Made by a program: the position numbers and the translations under genes
Source: Flavobacterium sp. KMS
GTDB taxonomy: Bacteria; Bacteroidota; Bacteroidia; Flavobacteriales; Flavobacteriaceae
Length of the DNA stretch: 64,000 nt
Reading direction: 5' to 3'
Assembly: GCF_000813005.1 (NCBI RefSeq)
Contig: NZ_JSYP01000011.1
Span: forward strand, 248,001 to 312,000
Part shown: piece by piece, positions 18,438-26,555 of the stretch
Layout of the letters: every line of letters starts with the position of its first letter
Numbering within the stretch: position 1 is the first letter of the stretch
The notes under the pieces: model-generated
The model's input: only the letters and a program-made list of their open reading frames with translations
Databases searched by the model: none
What the model was told of the DNA's origin: nothing

Positions 18438-18873
18438 ATTGCAGATATACATAATGATTGTAATAGTCGATAATCGCTTTGCCCTGAAGCAAAACATCAG
18501 CTCCAATAATGCCATGAACAGGTCTTGCTTTGTATTGTCGTAAAGCTTCGTTTACGTGCGAAAGGTCAAAAATTACTAAAGCAAAATCCGAATCTTTCCA
18601 AGAACCAATTTGTAATATATTGTTAGACGCAGTTTGGGTAAGCATTCCTGTAGCTCCAGCTCCGGCAGCTTTAGTTTTTGAAGCTTCGGCACCCAATGCA
18701 AAACGTTCTATGCTCTCAAAACCTACACAAGTATTAGAAGCTCCAGTATCTAATATAAAATTCCCAGAAATACCATTGATTTTGGCTTTTATTAAGAGGT
18801 GTTGTGTTTTGGTAACTTTGAATTTTATTTTTTTGTATTTCTCTTTTTTGAGAACTTCGTGAAGGTTTTCCAT
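18436..18873 (-). CDS. Retropepsin-like (clan AA) aspartic protease
   Basis: This 145-residue protein has one copy of the aspartic-protease motif, with Asp42 in NFILDTGASNTCVG. A hydrophobic-hydrophobic-Gly stretch (HGIIGADVLLQGKAIIDY) completes the flap-side fold. A single motif implies an obligate homodimer, as in retropepsins. There is no signal peptide, so it is predicted cytoplasmic. Its start overlaps the 3' end of the upstream CHAT gene by 49 bases, so the two are translationally coupled and probably work together. Confidence 0.88.
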   Translation of the reverse strand: MENLHEVLKKEKYKKIKFKVTKTQHLLIKAKINGISGNFILDTGASNTCVGFESIERFALGAEASKTKAAGAGATGMLTQTASNNILQIGSWKDSDFALVIFDLSHVNEALRQYKARPVHGIIGADVLLQGKAIIDYYNHYVYLQ

Positions 18874-21488
18874 TTTTGGTACTGATTGAATATCAAAAAT
18901 AAACCAATTACAGCCAATAAACTAATGATGTATAGCATATAATTTGTTGATTTCTCTTCAGTAGAAATTGAACCATAATATACAAAAGAACTCCAGTAAT
19001 AAGGAGATTTCTTGGCATTAGGAATTGATTTGTTATTTAAAAAATCAAGTTTGGCATTGGTATTGGCTTCAAAATAAGGAATATCGTTTTTGATGTTTTT
19101 ATAAAAGTCAGCCATGAAAACCGATGTGGTATAATCATTTACTTTCCATAACGAAAACAATAAGTTCTGAGCTCCCGCAAACTGAAAACCTCTTGCGACG
19201 CTCATGGCACCTTCGCCTTTATATAATTTTCCGATTCCTGTTTCGCAGGCACTTAAAACGACTAAATCAGGATTTAGGGTAAGATTATACAATTCGGAAT
19301 ACAGGATTTCCTGGTTGTAGAATTTGATACTTGCCGGAGTTTCGACATCACCCGAAGAAGCATGTGTACTTAAATGCAAAATGGAATATTGGGAAGCATT
19401 GTTCTTAAAGTTGGTAAAAGTAGCATCAGAGTTCTCAAGAAACTTGCCTTGAAAATTACTTTGTATTGATTGTAACTCTTTCTTGGAATAACTTAATTCA
19501 TACGCTGTTTTCTCGAAAACGGGAAAAATACCCAAAACTGTTTTTGTAGAATTTGAAATAGGCTTTGCGTTGATATAAAAATTAGCCGAAGTAGTATAGG
19601 CAATCTTAAAATCATTTAGCAAATAGTGCATTTTGGCAAAATTGGTTGTATTCGATTCTTGAGTAATCAAGGCTTCAAAAGGCAGAAAATTAAGGATTCC
19701 GTCGGGAACAATAATGAGATTTTTATAGATTACATTTGAAGGTAATTTCAATAAATTATAAACTTTTTTTCCATAATAATTATATCCCGAAATGTCATTT
19801 GTAATGGCTTCAGCAGTGCTGAAATAATCAACAAATTTAACAATTTCAAGCATAGCTTTATGTGCGGTATAAATATGACTAAAACTGATTCTCTTGTTTT
19901 GTAAAGTGAAATAAAACAAATTTTCATTTCCTGTAAAATAATAAACCATTACAGTTTTGTCTTTCTCTAATTTTGAAAGCAACTCTTTTAAATCACAATT
20001 TTCAGGAATATAATGTGGGTTTTCAGATTGTATTTTTTTTAGCGAAAGCATCAGTTCATTTTGTTCTTTTATAAGCTGATTTATTTTTGAAATATTAGCT
20101 AAATCTCCTTTTTGCTGTTCTTTTATAATAGTGTTATTTGCATTTTGAAATTGTTGTATGATTTGTTTTTCTTTCGCAGAAGCGCTTTCAATATTCGAAC
20201 GATAATTTTTTAAAATTCCAGACTTGGTTTTTTCGGCCAATTGAAAAGCTTCGTTTAAATACTGTATTTTGCTTTCTTCTTTATACAATCGATCATAAAT
20301 CAAAAGACATTTTTCGGTACGATTTCGGGCTCTGATTTGGGTAATGATCTTCGAGTTTTCATAAATCAAGCCATTCATTACTAAATCTTCGATATGAGAA
20401 GAAAGCCGGAATGCTTCAAGTGCTTCTTTAGGATGGTTTTGTTTAAGAAATAGTTCCGCCTGCAAATCTAAAACATCAATTAAAACTGTTTCGGCATACA
20501 ATTGATTTTGTTTTGGAAGAGTATTTTTTGAATTGTAATTCGGAATTAAGATTTTAAAAATTGCCAAAATCTGTTTTGAATTTTCATCATATCTTCCTTC
20601 GTCAAAAAGCAATAAAGCTTTTTCATAATAAAGTTTTGCTACTTTTCGTGGCTGTTGATTTGGAGTTTTAAAAAACAGCTTTTCAGCCTTTTCTAAATAG
20701 GAATCCGCAACTCCAAATTGGTGTCTTTGACGATTGAGCGTTGCCAGATTTCGATAAGAATTGGATAAAGTTTCTGATTGACCTTTCTCATTTTTGAGAT
20801 AATTTTCAACCAATTTAAAAGCATTTTCGGCCTTATCATAAATTTCAGGTCGCATCAAATTCCCTACTGAACTCAATAAATAACTATTCCCTAGATTATT
20901 GTATAAAATTCCTTTTTGAGTATTAGATAATTTCTCGGTCTTTAAGGTACTTTCGAGTAAATCTATTGCCGATGCACTTTTGCCAGAACTGAGGTAAACA
21001 TTGGATAAATTAAGAATTGCTGCAAATTTTTGTTTCTGTGCTTCGGGATAATTTCTGGATGTATTAACGATAAAGAAATATTGTTTTATGGTATTTTCGG
21101 CATTATCATAATCGCCCAAAATGGTATATAAATTGCCTAAAGGTTTCAGGCAATATTCGATAATGTCATAATCTTTCAGTTTGTTTTTCTCGTAAATCTG
21201 CCAGGCTTTTTCGTAACTAGTAATTGCTTTTTCTGATTGTCCGAACTGATTTTCATAATAGGCTTTGTTGCAGTTTAAAACTACGATGGCGAGTAACTCG
21301 TCTTTGGTTTTTGGGTTTTGGTTTTTCCAAAAAGAGGTTTCTGTATTTGTTAGATTTTGTAATGCTTTCGCAGAAGGATGCGCTATAAAAGAATCAATTG
21401 CAAGATATATTTTGTCTTCCTGACGTTGCCCGAAAACATTCAGACCTGTAAAGAAGAAAATTAAAATATATAAGCGAGTTAATTTCAT
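18825..21488 (-). CDS. CHAT (caspase-like) peptidase with TPR repeats
   Basis: This 887-residue protein starts at the ATG at 21488, where MKLTRLYILIFFFTGLNVFG forms a signal peptide. Residues 20-430 hold tetratricopeptide repeats (LYNNLGNSYLLSS, SYRNLATLNRQRHQFGVADSYLEKAEKLF). The CHAT domain covers about 560-830, with catalytic His709 in LSTHAS and Cys748 in LSACETG. A transmembrane helix lies near 850-868 with a short basic tail. CHAT proteases are caspase-superfamily enzymes, often activated through their TPR part. The predicted topology puts TPR and CHAT in the periplasm with a C-terminal anchor. The overlapping retropepsin gene suggests a joint proteolytic pathway. Confidence 0.9.
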   Translation of the reverse strand: MKLTRLYILIFFFTGLNVFGQRQEDKIYLAIDSFIAHPSAKALQNLTNTETSFWKNQNPKTKDELLAIVVLNCNKAYYENQFGQSEKAITSYEKAWQIYEKNKLKDYDIIEYCLKPLGNLYTILGDYDNAENTIKQYFFIVNTSRNYPEAQKQKFAAILNLSNVYLSSGKSASAIDLLESTLKTEKLSNTQKGILYNNLGNSYLLSSVGNLMRPEIYDKAENAFKLVENYLKNEKGQSETLSNSYRNLATLNRQRHQFGVADSYLEKAEKLFFKTPNQQPRKVAKLYYEKALLLFDEGRYDENSKQILAIFKILIPNYNSKNTLPKQNQLYAETVLIDVLDLQAELFLKQNHPKEALEAFRLSSHIEDLVMNGLIYENSKIITQIRARNRTEKCLLIYDRLYKEESKIQYLNEAFQLAEKTKSGILKNYRSNIESASAKEKQIIQQFQNANNTIIKEQQKGDLANISKINQLIKEQNELMLSLKKIQSENPHYIPENCDLKELLSKLEKDKTVMVYYFTGNENLFYFTLQNKRISFSHIYTAHKAMLEIVKFVDYFSTAEAITNDISGYNYYGKKVYNLLKLPSNVIYKNLIIVPDGILNFLPFEALITQESNTTNFAKMHYLLNDFKIAYTTSANFYINAKPISNSTKTVLGIFPVFEKTAYELSYSKKELQSIQSNFQGKFLENSDATFTNFKNNASQYSILHLSTHASSGDVETPASIKFYNQEILYSELYNLTLNPDLVVLSACETGIGKLYKGEGAMSVARGFQFAGAQNLLFSLWKVNDYTTSVFMADFYKNIKNDIPYFEANTNAKLDFLNNKSIPNAKKSPYYWSSFVYYGSISTEEKSTNYMLYIISLLAVIGLFLIFNQYQKWKTFTKFSKKRNTKK

Positions 21489-21539
21489 ATTAGTTAAGTA
21501 TTGTAGGCTAAAATTAACCATGTAAGTTATTTAAGGTCA

Positions 21540-21676
21540 TATAATTTTGTGCATATATTGATTTAACTTAAATGTACTTATATCACTTATATGGTAGAAT
21601 AACCGTGCCATTCGTGGTAAACCTTTTTCTTTGTGTATCTCTGCGAAAACCTTCGTGCAACTTCGCGGAATAACTC
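21540..21676. repeat. Degenerate dispersed repeat between CHAT and PKD genes
   Basis: The stretch at about 21600-21665 (TGTGTATCTCTGCGAAAACC and CTTCGTGCAACTTCGCGG) has the look of a dispersed flavobacterial repeat. No gene or clear terminator is visible. Confidence 0.4.
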
Positions 21677-23629
21677 TTAAAACCTCCAAATTCCATAAAA
21701 CTGGAAATAATTAAAATTCTGTTCAAAGTTTATCACATAACGCATACCTAAACTCGGACCAATTCGGGCAAAACCAGCCGTTAAGTCGAATAAAAGACCA
21801 GTTTTAAAATCGGCGAATGAGTTTTTAACTGTGTTTGATTCCGTTTTGGTGTCCAATAAGTATTGATCAGTTCCACCCTCAAAAGTTTCTATTTTTATTG
21901 TTTGAGTTTGCTCTTGTGAAACATTAATATTGGCTTGTAAACCCGCACCAATTCCAATGTAATTATTAATGTTGTAGCGAATAAGAACGGGAATTTCCCA
22001 GTTGACGTTTTTATTTTCGGTACTTGTTGTCATACGCTGAAATTGTTTTACTCCATTTGGGTTTATACCAATTCCTTCTCTTGTTGTGACACCGCTTTCG
22101 TATTTATTTATCGCATTGAGCCACTCGGCTTGCCAGTAAAAGCGATAGGATTTAAAAGGCGAAATGGTTGCACCTACAAAGTAACTTGTCGATTTATCTA
22201 AATCGGGATATAGATTATAACCTGCTTTTGCGCCAATAGATATTCCGGGTAAGAATCGGGTAGTGGCGTAATTAGTAATAATGGGTTCGTTTTTATCGAA
22301 TATTATGGCAGTTCGACTTCGGGTTTTTACTTTATGAAAGTCATCGCCAAACTTCATAGAATATTTTACAAAACCTTTGGTGCTATCTTTTTCTTTTACA
22401 TTTTTTTGTTCACTTCCGGGTAAATAAATATTCTTGAAAGTAAAGAAGATTTGATTTTTTTTGATAATTGTATCTAAACAGCTAGTTGTGGGGATTTCGT
22501 CTTTGGGACAAATCGGGCATTTTGGGTACATATCTTCTATCTGAAATGTTTTTTTGTCGAACATATCCGGAATATCAGTTTCGAGTCGGATCATTCTGGC
22601 TGGACCTTCGCCGTTGTTCTGGAAACGGGTTTTAAAATTGACTCTCTTAAAACGCACTAATCTGTAATTCATAAAACTTCCGTTAGAACCCATTTTGTTT
22701 GGATCGTGAGAAGTCACTATTTCCATTTCCAGATTTTTTATTTTATGATTTTTATAGCTTCGGTTAGGAACAAAAATTCCGCGCATGGTTACGGTTGCGC
22801 TGGTATCTTTAATCATTTCGGGAGTAGTTTTGAAAGTGTAAAATACATTTCGGGTTTCGCTCGGATTGGCATCGTCAAATTCCAGAACCGAAACATTATG
22901 ATAGGTTTTATTTGCTTCTAATAATGATGCATCGAGATTTTCTTCGGTGGTTGTATTTCGGTATTTTTTAGTTCTAATGCTGTTTTCGGTCGAAGCCAAA
23001 TAGGTTTTGGTATCATCAAGATCATTGACAGAAGCGACTGTGTTTTCTTTTACTTCGCGTTCGTTTGCATAAGTTCTAAAATCGACCAGTTGGAAATTGT
23101 TGTCTTTAAATTGTTTCTCGTTGTAAAAAAGATAGAGTTTTCCGCTGGAAACATAGTTTTCCAGATTTTGATAACTTACTACAACTACCATTTCCTGATC
23201 GGGTATTGGGTCACAATTTTTTAGGATTGCAAATCCGTTTTGGTCTGCTATCGAGGCAATGTCTTTGTAGTTAGTATCGGTAATATCATTTATGGCAACT
23301 TTTTTAGGTCGTGTTGCGGGTGGTTTTCCGTTATCGTAATTGTTGGTTACCGCAAGTTTTGTGGTATATGTTCCTTTGTTTTTGTAAACGTGTTTGGGTT
23401 CGGCAGCTTTAGAGTAATGTCCATCACCAAGTTCCCATAAATAAGAATAGCTAGGCTTTGGTGCTCCAGCAATAGGAATTAATGGTGGGGTTTCGGGTTT
23501 GAAACTTACCAGATTTCCGCTTACACTATAACCAATATTGGCTCTTCGGGTTATAGTATCTTTTACTTTGGTTTGTGAGAAAGAGTATATAGATAAAAGA
23601 AGAAAGAAGATAGATGATAGTGGTTTCAT
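21677..23629 (-). CDS. PKD-domain protein with C-terminal outer-membrane beta-barrel
   Basis: This 650-residue exported protein has a signal peptide (MKPLSSIFFLLLSIYSFSQ). A PKD domain at about 50-105 contains WELGDGHYSKAAEPKHVYKN. The middle section is beta-rich, including a CPICPKD cysteine pair. The last 200 residues, from GISIGAKAGYNLYPDLDKS onward, show alternating strands and end in FQFYGIWRF with a terminal Phe. These are signs of an outer-membrane barrel. It would present a PKD/adhesion-like region at the outer membrane. It lies directly upstream of the CHAT gene on the same strand. Confidence 0.78.
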   Translation of the reverse strand: MKPLSSIFFLLLSIYSFSQTKVKDTITRRANIGYSVSGNLVSFKPETPPLIPIAGAPKPSYSYLWELGDGHYSKAAEPKHVYKNKGTYTTKLAVTNNYDNGKPPATRPKKVAINDITDTNYKDIASIADQNGFAILKNCDPIPDQEMVVVVSYQNLENYVSSGKLYLFYNEKQFKDNNFQLVDFRTYANEREVKENTVASVNDLDDTKTYLASTENSIRTKKYRNTTTEENLDASLLEANKTYHNVSVLEFDDANPSETRNVFYTFKTTPEMIKDTSATVTMRGIFVPNRSYKNHKIKNLEMEIVTSHDPNKMGSNGSFMNYRLVRFKRVNFKTRFQNNGEGPARMIRLETDIPDMFDKKTFQIEDMYPKCPICPKDEIPTTSCLDTIIKKNQIFFTFKNIYLPGSEQKNVKEKDSTKGFVKYSMKFGDDFHKVKTRSRTAIIFDKNEPIITNYATTRFLPGISIGAKAGYNLYPDLDKSTSYFVGATISPFKSYRFYWQAEWLNAINKYESGVTTREGIGINPNGVKQFQRMTTSTENKNVNWEIPVLIRYNINNYIGIGAGLQANINVSQEQTQTIKIETFEGGTDQYLLDTKTESNTVKNSFADFKTGLLFDLTAGFARIGPSLGMRYVINFEQNFNYFQFYGIWRF

Positions 23630-23642
23630 AACTAGAGTTTTT

Positions 23643-23720
23643 TAGCCCTGATGGGAGCGGCATCCTTTTTCTTGTTTCTTTAACAAGAAAAAGATAGAGT
23701 CGGACAGCAGGATTAGCTTC
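23643..23720 (+). ncRNA. Structured RNA-like dispersed element, copy 1
   Basis: The element runs from TAGCCCTGATGGGAGCGGC to GGACAGCAGGATTAGCTTC. Its ends pair (AGC and CCTG with CAGG and AGCT), and an inner 12-bp stem CTTTTTCTTGTT/AACAAGAAAAAG closes a small loop. A second copy lies at 63908-63990 on the other strand with nearly identical flanks but a different stem sequence that still pairs. It may belong to a known flavobacterial RNA motif such as Flavo-1; I could not check this. The strand shown is the one on which the flanks read as above. Confidence 0.5.
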
Positions 23721-23760
23721 TTGAAATTATCAGAATACGTTTTAAACTGGATTAAATGTA

Positions 23761-23795
23761 AAAAAAAGTGATGAGCAAATCATCACTTTTTCTTA
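23761..23795 (-). terminator. Intrinsic terminator of the lipoprotein gene at 23812
   Basis: AAAAAGTGATGA and TCATCACTTTTT form a 12-bp stem around a five-base loop, with a T-run on the minus strand. It separates the lipoprotein genes from the PKD-CHAT-retropepsin group. Confidence 0.8.
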
Positions 23796-23811
23796 AAAAG
23801 AATTTTGTAAG

Positions 23812-24804
23812 TTACTGAATAGCATTGATTGCCGCTATCAGTTGAGCTTCGGTGCCGACTGTTGTTTCGGCTAGTGTAAAAGTGTAAACATCATTGGCAG
23901 CAACTGTAACTGCTTTGATAGCGTAACGCCATTGGCCATTATCCTCGGTAACAAATATTACGTGGCAAGCAAGTCCAATTGGGATTTGTCCGTAGTGTTC
24001 GCTGAATAATCCTGCTGGTGTATAAGTGTCTAGTTTTGCGAGTGCATTTGTTCCTTCGCCATCGTATGATAAGTAAACAGCGCTATTGTTGTTATCGTAT
24101 CCTTGGGGAGCATCGACAAGAAGAGTTGTTTTAGGTCTTGGGTCGTAATAAAAACGGTCTACGTTTGTCCAGCCAAAGCTTCCGAAATGAACATAATAAT
24201 TACCTCCTTCGGCTTGAACTCCATCTTTGCCTCCATTTCCTCCTGCATCTGGTTTAGGCTGTTCCCATGCTAATTCTCCGTTATCATCGATTACTCCTTT
24301 CCACAAAGTCATAGCATTATCTACACCATTGGTTAAGCTTGCAGGAACAATCATGTTCATGCTACAAGTTGTTTTAAGTTCGACTCCGCCTTGTGTGGCT
24401 TTAATAAAGAATTCTCCGCCTGAGATCAATAAGTTTTTCTTTCCGTCGGGCATAATTCCCATTGTAGGTTTGTTTGAGATAAGCATGTTGCCTTTGTCAA
24501 AAAGCTCAACGTATTCGATATCGACTACTCCAGTTACAGGATTTCCGTTTTTGGTAAGGCAATCTCCATTAATGGACAGTTTAACTCCTTTGGCAGATGT
24601 TAGGGTTACAACACCTGTTCCGGCTGTGAGGGTAAAATTTTGTGTATTTTTTTTAACTCCTTTTGTGCTGATGCTTTTAAATGCTGCGGCAGATGGGGGA
24701 AAAACAAGATTACCGCTGTCGCTGTTGTCATCGCTATTGTCGCAACTTACGAAAGTGATTATTGCTAAGAATAAAAGTCCGATTGTTTTAAAATTTGTGT
24801 TCAT
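23812..24804 (-). CDS. Uncharacterised lipoprotein, member of the ECF regulon
   Basis: This 330-residue protein has a lipoprotein signal with Cys21 (LAIITFVSCDNSDD). The mature part is beta-rich (GTGVVTLTSAKGVKLSINGD, GEFFIKATQGGVEL) with no catalytic motif that I recognise. It is preceded by a promoter of the GGGTAACAA/ACATCTAT type at 24834-24864. The next gene upstream has the same promoter and also encodes a lipoprotein, so both probably respond to the sigma factor at 25969. Function is unknown. Confidence 0.75.
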   Translation of the reverse strand: MNTNFKTIGLLFLAIITFVSCDNSDDNSDSGNLVFPPSAAAFKSISTKGVKKNTQNFTLTAGTGVVTLTSAKGVKLSINGDCLTKNGNPVTGVVDIEYVELFDKGNMLISNKPTMGIMPDGKKNLLISGGEFFIKATQGGVELKTTCSMNMIVPASLTNGVDNAMTLWKGVIDDNGELAWEQPKPDAGGNGGKDGVQAEGGNYYVHFGSFGWTNVDRFYYDPRPKTTLLVDAPQGYDNNNSAVYLSYDGEGTNALAKLDTYTPAGLFSEHYGQIPIGLACHVIFVTEDNGQWRYAIKAVTVAANDVYTFTLAETTVGTEAQLIAAINAIQ

Positions 24805-24833
24805 GATTTCTAGTTTTAATGGTTGTTATAGTT

Positions 24834-24864
24834 ATAGATGTTTTGGGTTAAAAATTTGTTACCC
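24834..24864 (-). promoter_or_regulatory. ECF-type promoter of the lipoprotein gene at 23812
   Basis: On the minus strand, GGGTAACAA is at 24864-24856, then 14 bases, then ACATCTAT at 24841-24834, continuing AACTATAA. The downstream gene start is about 30 bases away. The same two boxes at the same spacing occur at 25497-25527. Confidence 0.7.
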
Positions 24865-24881
24865 CTGTTTTTGGTTTATTT

Positions 24882-25466
24882 TTAAATTACTTTAAAACCA
24901 AGGGCAATATATGGTTGTGCGTAATTAGGAACTGGACCTCCGGCACCATGAAAATTGGAACTTAAGAAAACGACATTACCTTGAGTTATAGGATAGGGCA
25001 CTGTTGTAAAAGGGTTTTTTCTTAAAATACGTCCTACTGTTTGATTAAGTACTGTGTAACCAGGCAGGATTGTTCTTTTTACGGTAATAATATCACCTGA
25101 ACTCACTGGTACTGGAGTTATTGATTGATAATCTAATGTGGTTTGAGAAAAAGTATGAATGCCTGTATAGGTAACACTAGTGGTTGTGTTTGTAACTTCC
25201 ATAGTATAACCACCTGTGTAAGTGGTTGGATTTTGATATCCTACGGTGCAAATTTCTCCATTGGCATTAATCTGGATTGTATATTCGTGTGTTTCTAAAT
25301 CCATTGATGTAATGTCGTCATATCCGTTTGCGGTTGTAAAAGCTGTTGTGATAAGCGTAGAGACATAGGTTGAGTCGCAAACATTATTTGTTGGGTCATT
25401 GTCATTATCGCAACTCAAGATTGTAAAAGCAGCGATACATAATATTAATGTTGGTAGTGTTTTCAT
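24882..25466 (-). CDS. Uncharacterised lipoprotein, member of the ECF regulon
   Basis: This 194-residue protein has a lipoprotein signal with Cys19 (CIAAFTILSCDNDNDPTN). The rest is Thr-rich and beta-stranded (TYTGGYTMEVTNTTTSVTYTG), with no known domain. It has its own promoter of the same type as its neighbour at 25497-25527. The two lipoprotein genes share highly similar leaders, including GATTTCTAxTTTT just before the start codon on the plus-strand view. No function can be assigned. Confidence 0.72.
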   Translation of the reverse strand: MKTLPTLILCIAAFTILSCDNDNDPTNNVCDSTYVSTLITTAFTTANGYDDITSMDLETHEYTIQINANGEICTVGYQNPTTYTGGYTMEVTNTTTSVTYTGIHTFSQTTLDYQSITPVPVSSGDIITVKRTILPGYTVLNQTVGRILRKNPFTTVPYPITQGNVVFLSSNFHGAGGPVPNYAQPYIALGFKVI

Positions 25467-25496
25467 GATTTCTAATTTTTAAAGGTTTTTATAGTA

Positions 25497-25527
25497 ATAG
25501 ATGTTTGTAGTGGAATAATTGTTACCC
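25497..25527 (-). promoter_or_regulatory. ECF-type promoter of the lipoprotein gene at 24882
   Basis: On the minus strand, GGGTAACAA is at 25527-25519, then 14 bases, then ACATCTAT at 25504-25497, continuing TACTATAA. Box sequence and spacing are identical to the promoter at 24834-24864. Confidence 0.7.
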
Positions 25528-25538
25528 TGGTTTCTGAT

Positions 25539-25838
25539 TTATTTATCAAGACATTTTTCTTCAAATAGATTTCCATCTTCGTCTAAGGCAACAAGAATAT
25601 TTTTTTTCTTAGAAAGGGTGATGATTAGATAAAACCAAACAATCGACCATAAGCCCAGAGTGGTACAGGTAAAGAATAGATGTAGGGAATGGTTTATTTC
25701 CTTTTTTTGTTTGGATAAAACTACATAAGGCAATTTTTCATTATGCTCAACAATTACAAAACCATTTCGGATTTTGGTAGAAAGCATCTTATGAAATTGG
25801 TCTAAATTTTTCTCGTTTATAAATTGATAACTTTCCAT
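25539..25838 (-). CDS. Small membrane protein, function unknown
   Basis: This 99-residue protein has a soluble N-terminal half (MESYQFINEKNLDQFHKML, then GFVIVEHNEKLPYVVLSK). A hydrophobic stretch at about 55-80 (FFTCTTLGLWSIVWFYLII) forms one or two membrane passes, and the tail is charged. No family is recognised. It is divergent from the sigma factor gene and has a GGGTAACAA box upstream, so it is probably part of the same regulon. Confidence 0.6.
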   Translation of the reverse strand: MESYQFINEKNLDQFHKMLSTKIRNGFVIVEHNEKLPYVVLSKQKKEINHSLHLFFTCTTLGLWSIVWFYLIITLSKKKNILVALDEDGNLFEEKCLDK

Positions 25839-25879
25839 TTCTCTTAATTTTTTAATTGTTTTAAAAGACTCTTGTTTTG

Positions 25880-25910
25880 GTATATCAACTTGATTATATA
25901 ATTGTTACCC
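25880..25910 (-). promoter_or_regulatory. Putative ECF-type promoter, weaker -10
   Basis: GGGTAACAA is on the minus strand at 25910-25902, followed after 14 bases by TGATATAC, a poor match to ACATCTAT (4 of 8). The upstream part AAATAAAGGGGTAACAATTA is identical to the site inside the sigma gene at 26252-26271. Confidence 0.45.
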
Positions 25911-25968
25911 CTTTATTTGATATTTATTTTCAGATTTTTTTTACATTAGCTAATTAAAAAGTCATTTT

Positions 25969-26553
25969 ATGAGCCAAACTAACATTCATCCTGATCAAAT
26001 GTATATTGAAGGGCTTGCTGCAAATGATTCGGCGGTTATTCAGTCTATCTATAAAAAGTTTGTTCCTAAAGTGGTTTCATACATAATGAACAATTCTGGC
26101 GATAAGGATCAAGCGCAAGATGTGGTTCAGGAAATAATGATTTTGCTTTTTAATCAGGCTAAAGCCAATGTCTTACAATTGACTTGCCCTTTTGATGCTT
26201 ATTTTTTCTTGTTGTGCAAAAGGAAGTGGCTTAATGAATTAAAAAAAACATCAAATAAAGGGGTAACAATTAACGAAGACGCAGCATCTATAAATGAATC
26301 TGCACACGAATTGGTTGATCAAACCGAAGAATTTGAAGAGAAACAGCAATTGTTTGACGCTATGTTCCAGAAATTAGGAGACAAATGTCAAGAATTACTA
26401 AAACTGAGTTTTACAATAAAATCGATGGAGGAAGTGGCCGAGAAACTAAATGTGACTTATGGCTATGTTCGCAAAAAGAAATCGCTTTGTATTGGTCAGT
26501 TAACAGTATGGATTCAGGAAAGTAAAAACTTTAAATCTCTAAAAAATAAGTAG
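25969..26553 (+). CDS. ECF-type RNA polymerase sigma factor (sigma-70 family)
   Basis: This 194-residue sigma factor has region 2 at about 25-92, including DVVQEIMILLF for core binding and KRKWLNELKK for -10 recognition. An acidic linker follows. Region 4 at about 130-185 has its helix-turn-helix around MEEVAEKLNVTYGYVRKKK. Length and two-domain layout are those of ECF sigma factors. Its gene is followed after two bases by the membrane TPR protein that is probably its anti-sigma. GGGTAACAA/CATCTAT promoters around it are its likely targets. One such site lies inside its own coding sequence, covering about codons 95-108. Confidence 0.9.
   Translation: MSQTNIHPDQMYIEGLAANDSAVIQSIYKKFVPKVVSYIMNNSGDKDQAQDVVQEIMILLFNQAKANVLQLTCPFDAYFFLLCKRKWLNELKKTSNKGVTINEDAASINESAHELVDQTEEFEEKQQLFDAMFQKLGDKCQELLKLSFTIKSMEEVAEKLNVTYGYVRKKKSLCIGQLTVWIQESKNFKSLKNK
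26252..26291 (+). promoter_or_regulatory. ECF-type promoter-like site inside the sigma-factor gene
   Basis: GGGTAACAA at 26261-26269 is followed by exactly 14 bases and GCATCTAT at 26284-26291, the spacing seen before both lipoprotein genes. It points toward the anti-sigma-like gene at 26556. The codons read TSNKGVTINEDAASI, so it may be both coding and regulatory. Confidence 0.5.
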
Positions 26554-26555
26554 TC

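Noticed and set aside
24227..24895. 222-codon plus-strand frame opposite a lipoprotein gene
   Set aside because: It lies antisense to the 23812 gene, which has a signal peptide and promoter; the antisense product is low-complexity and lacks a domain.
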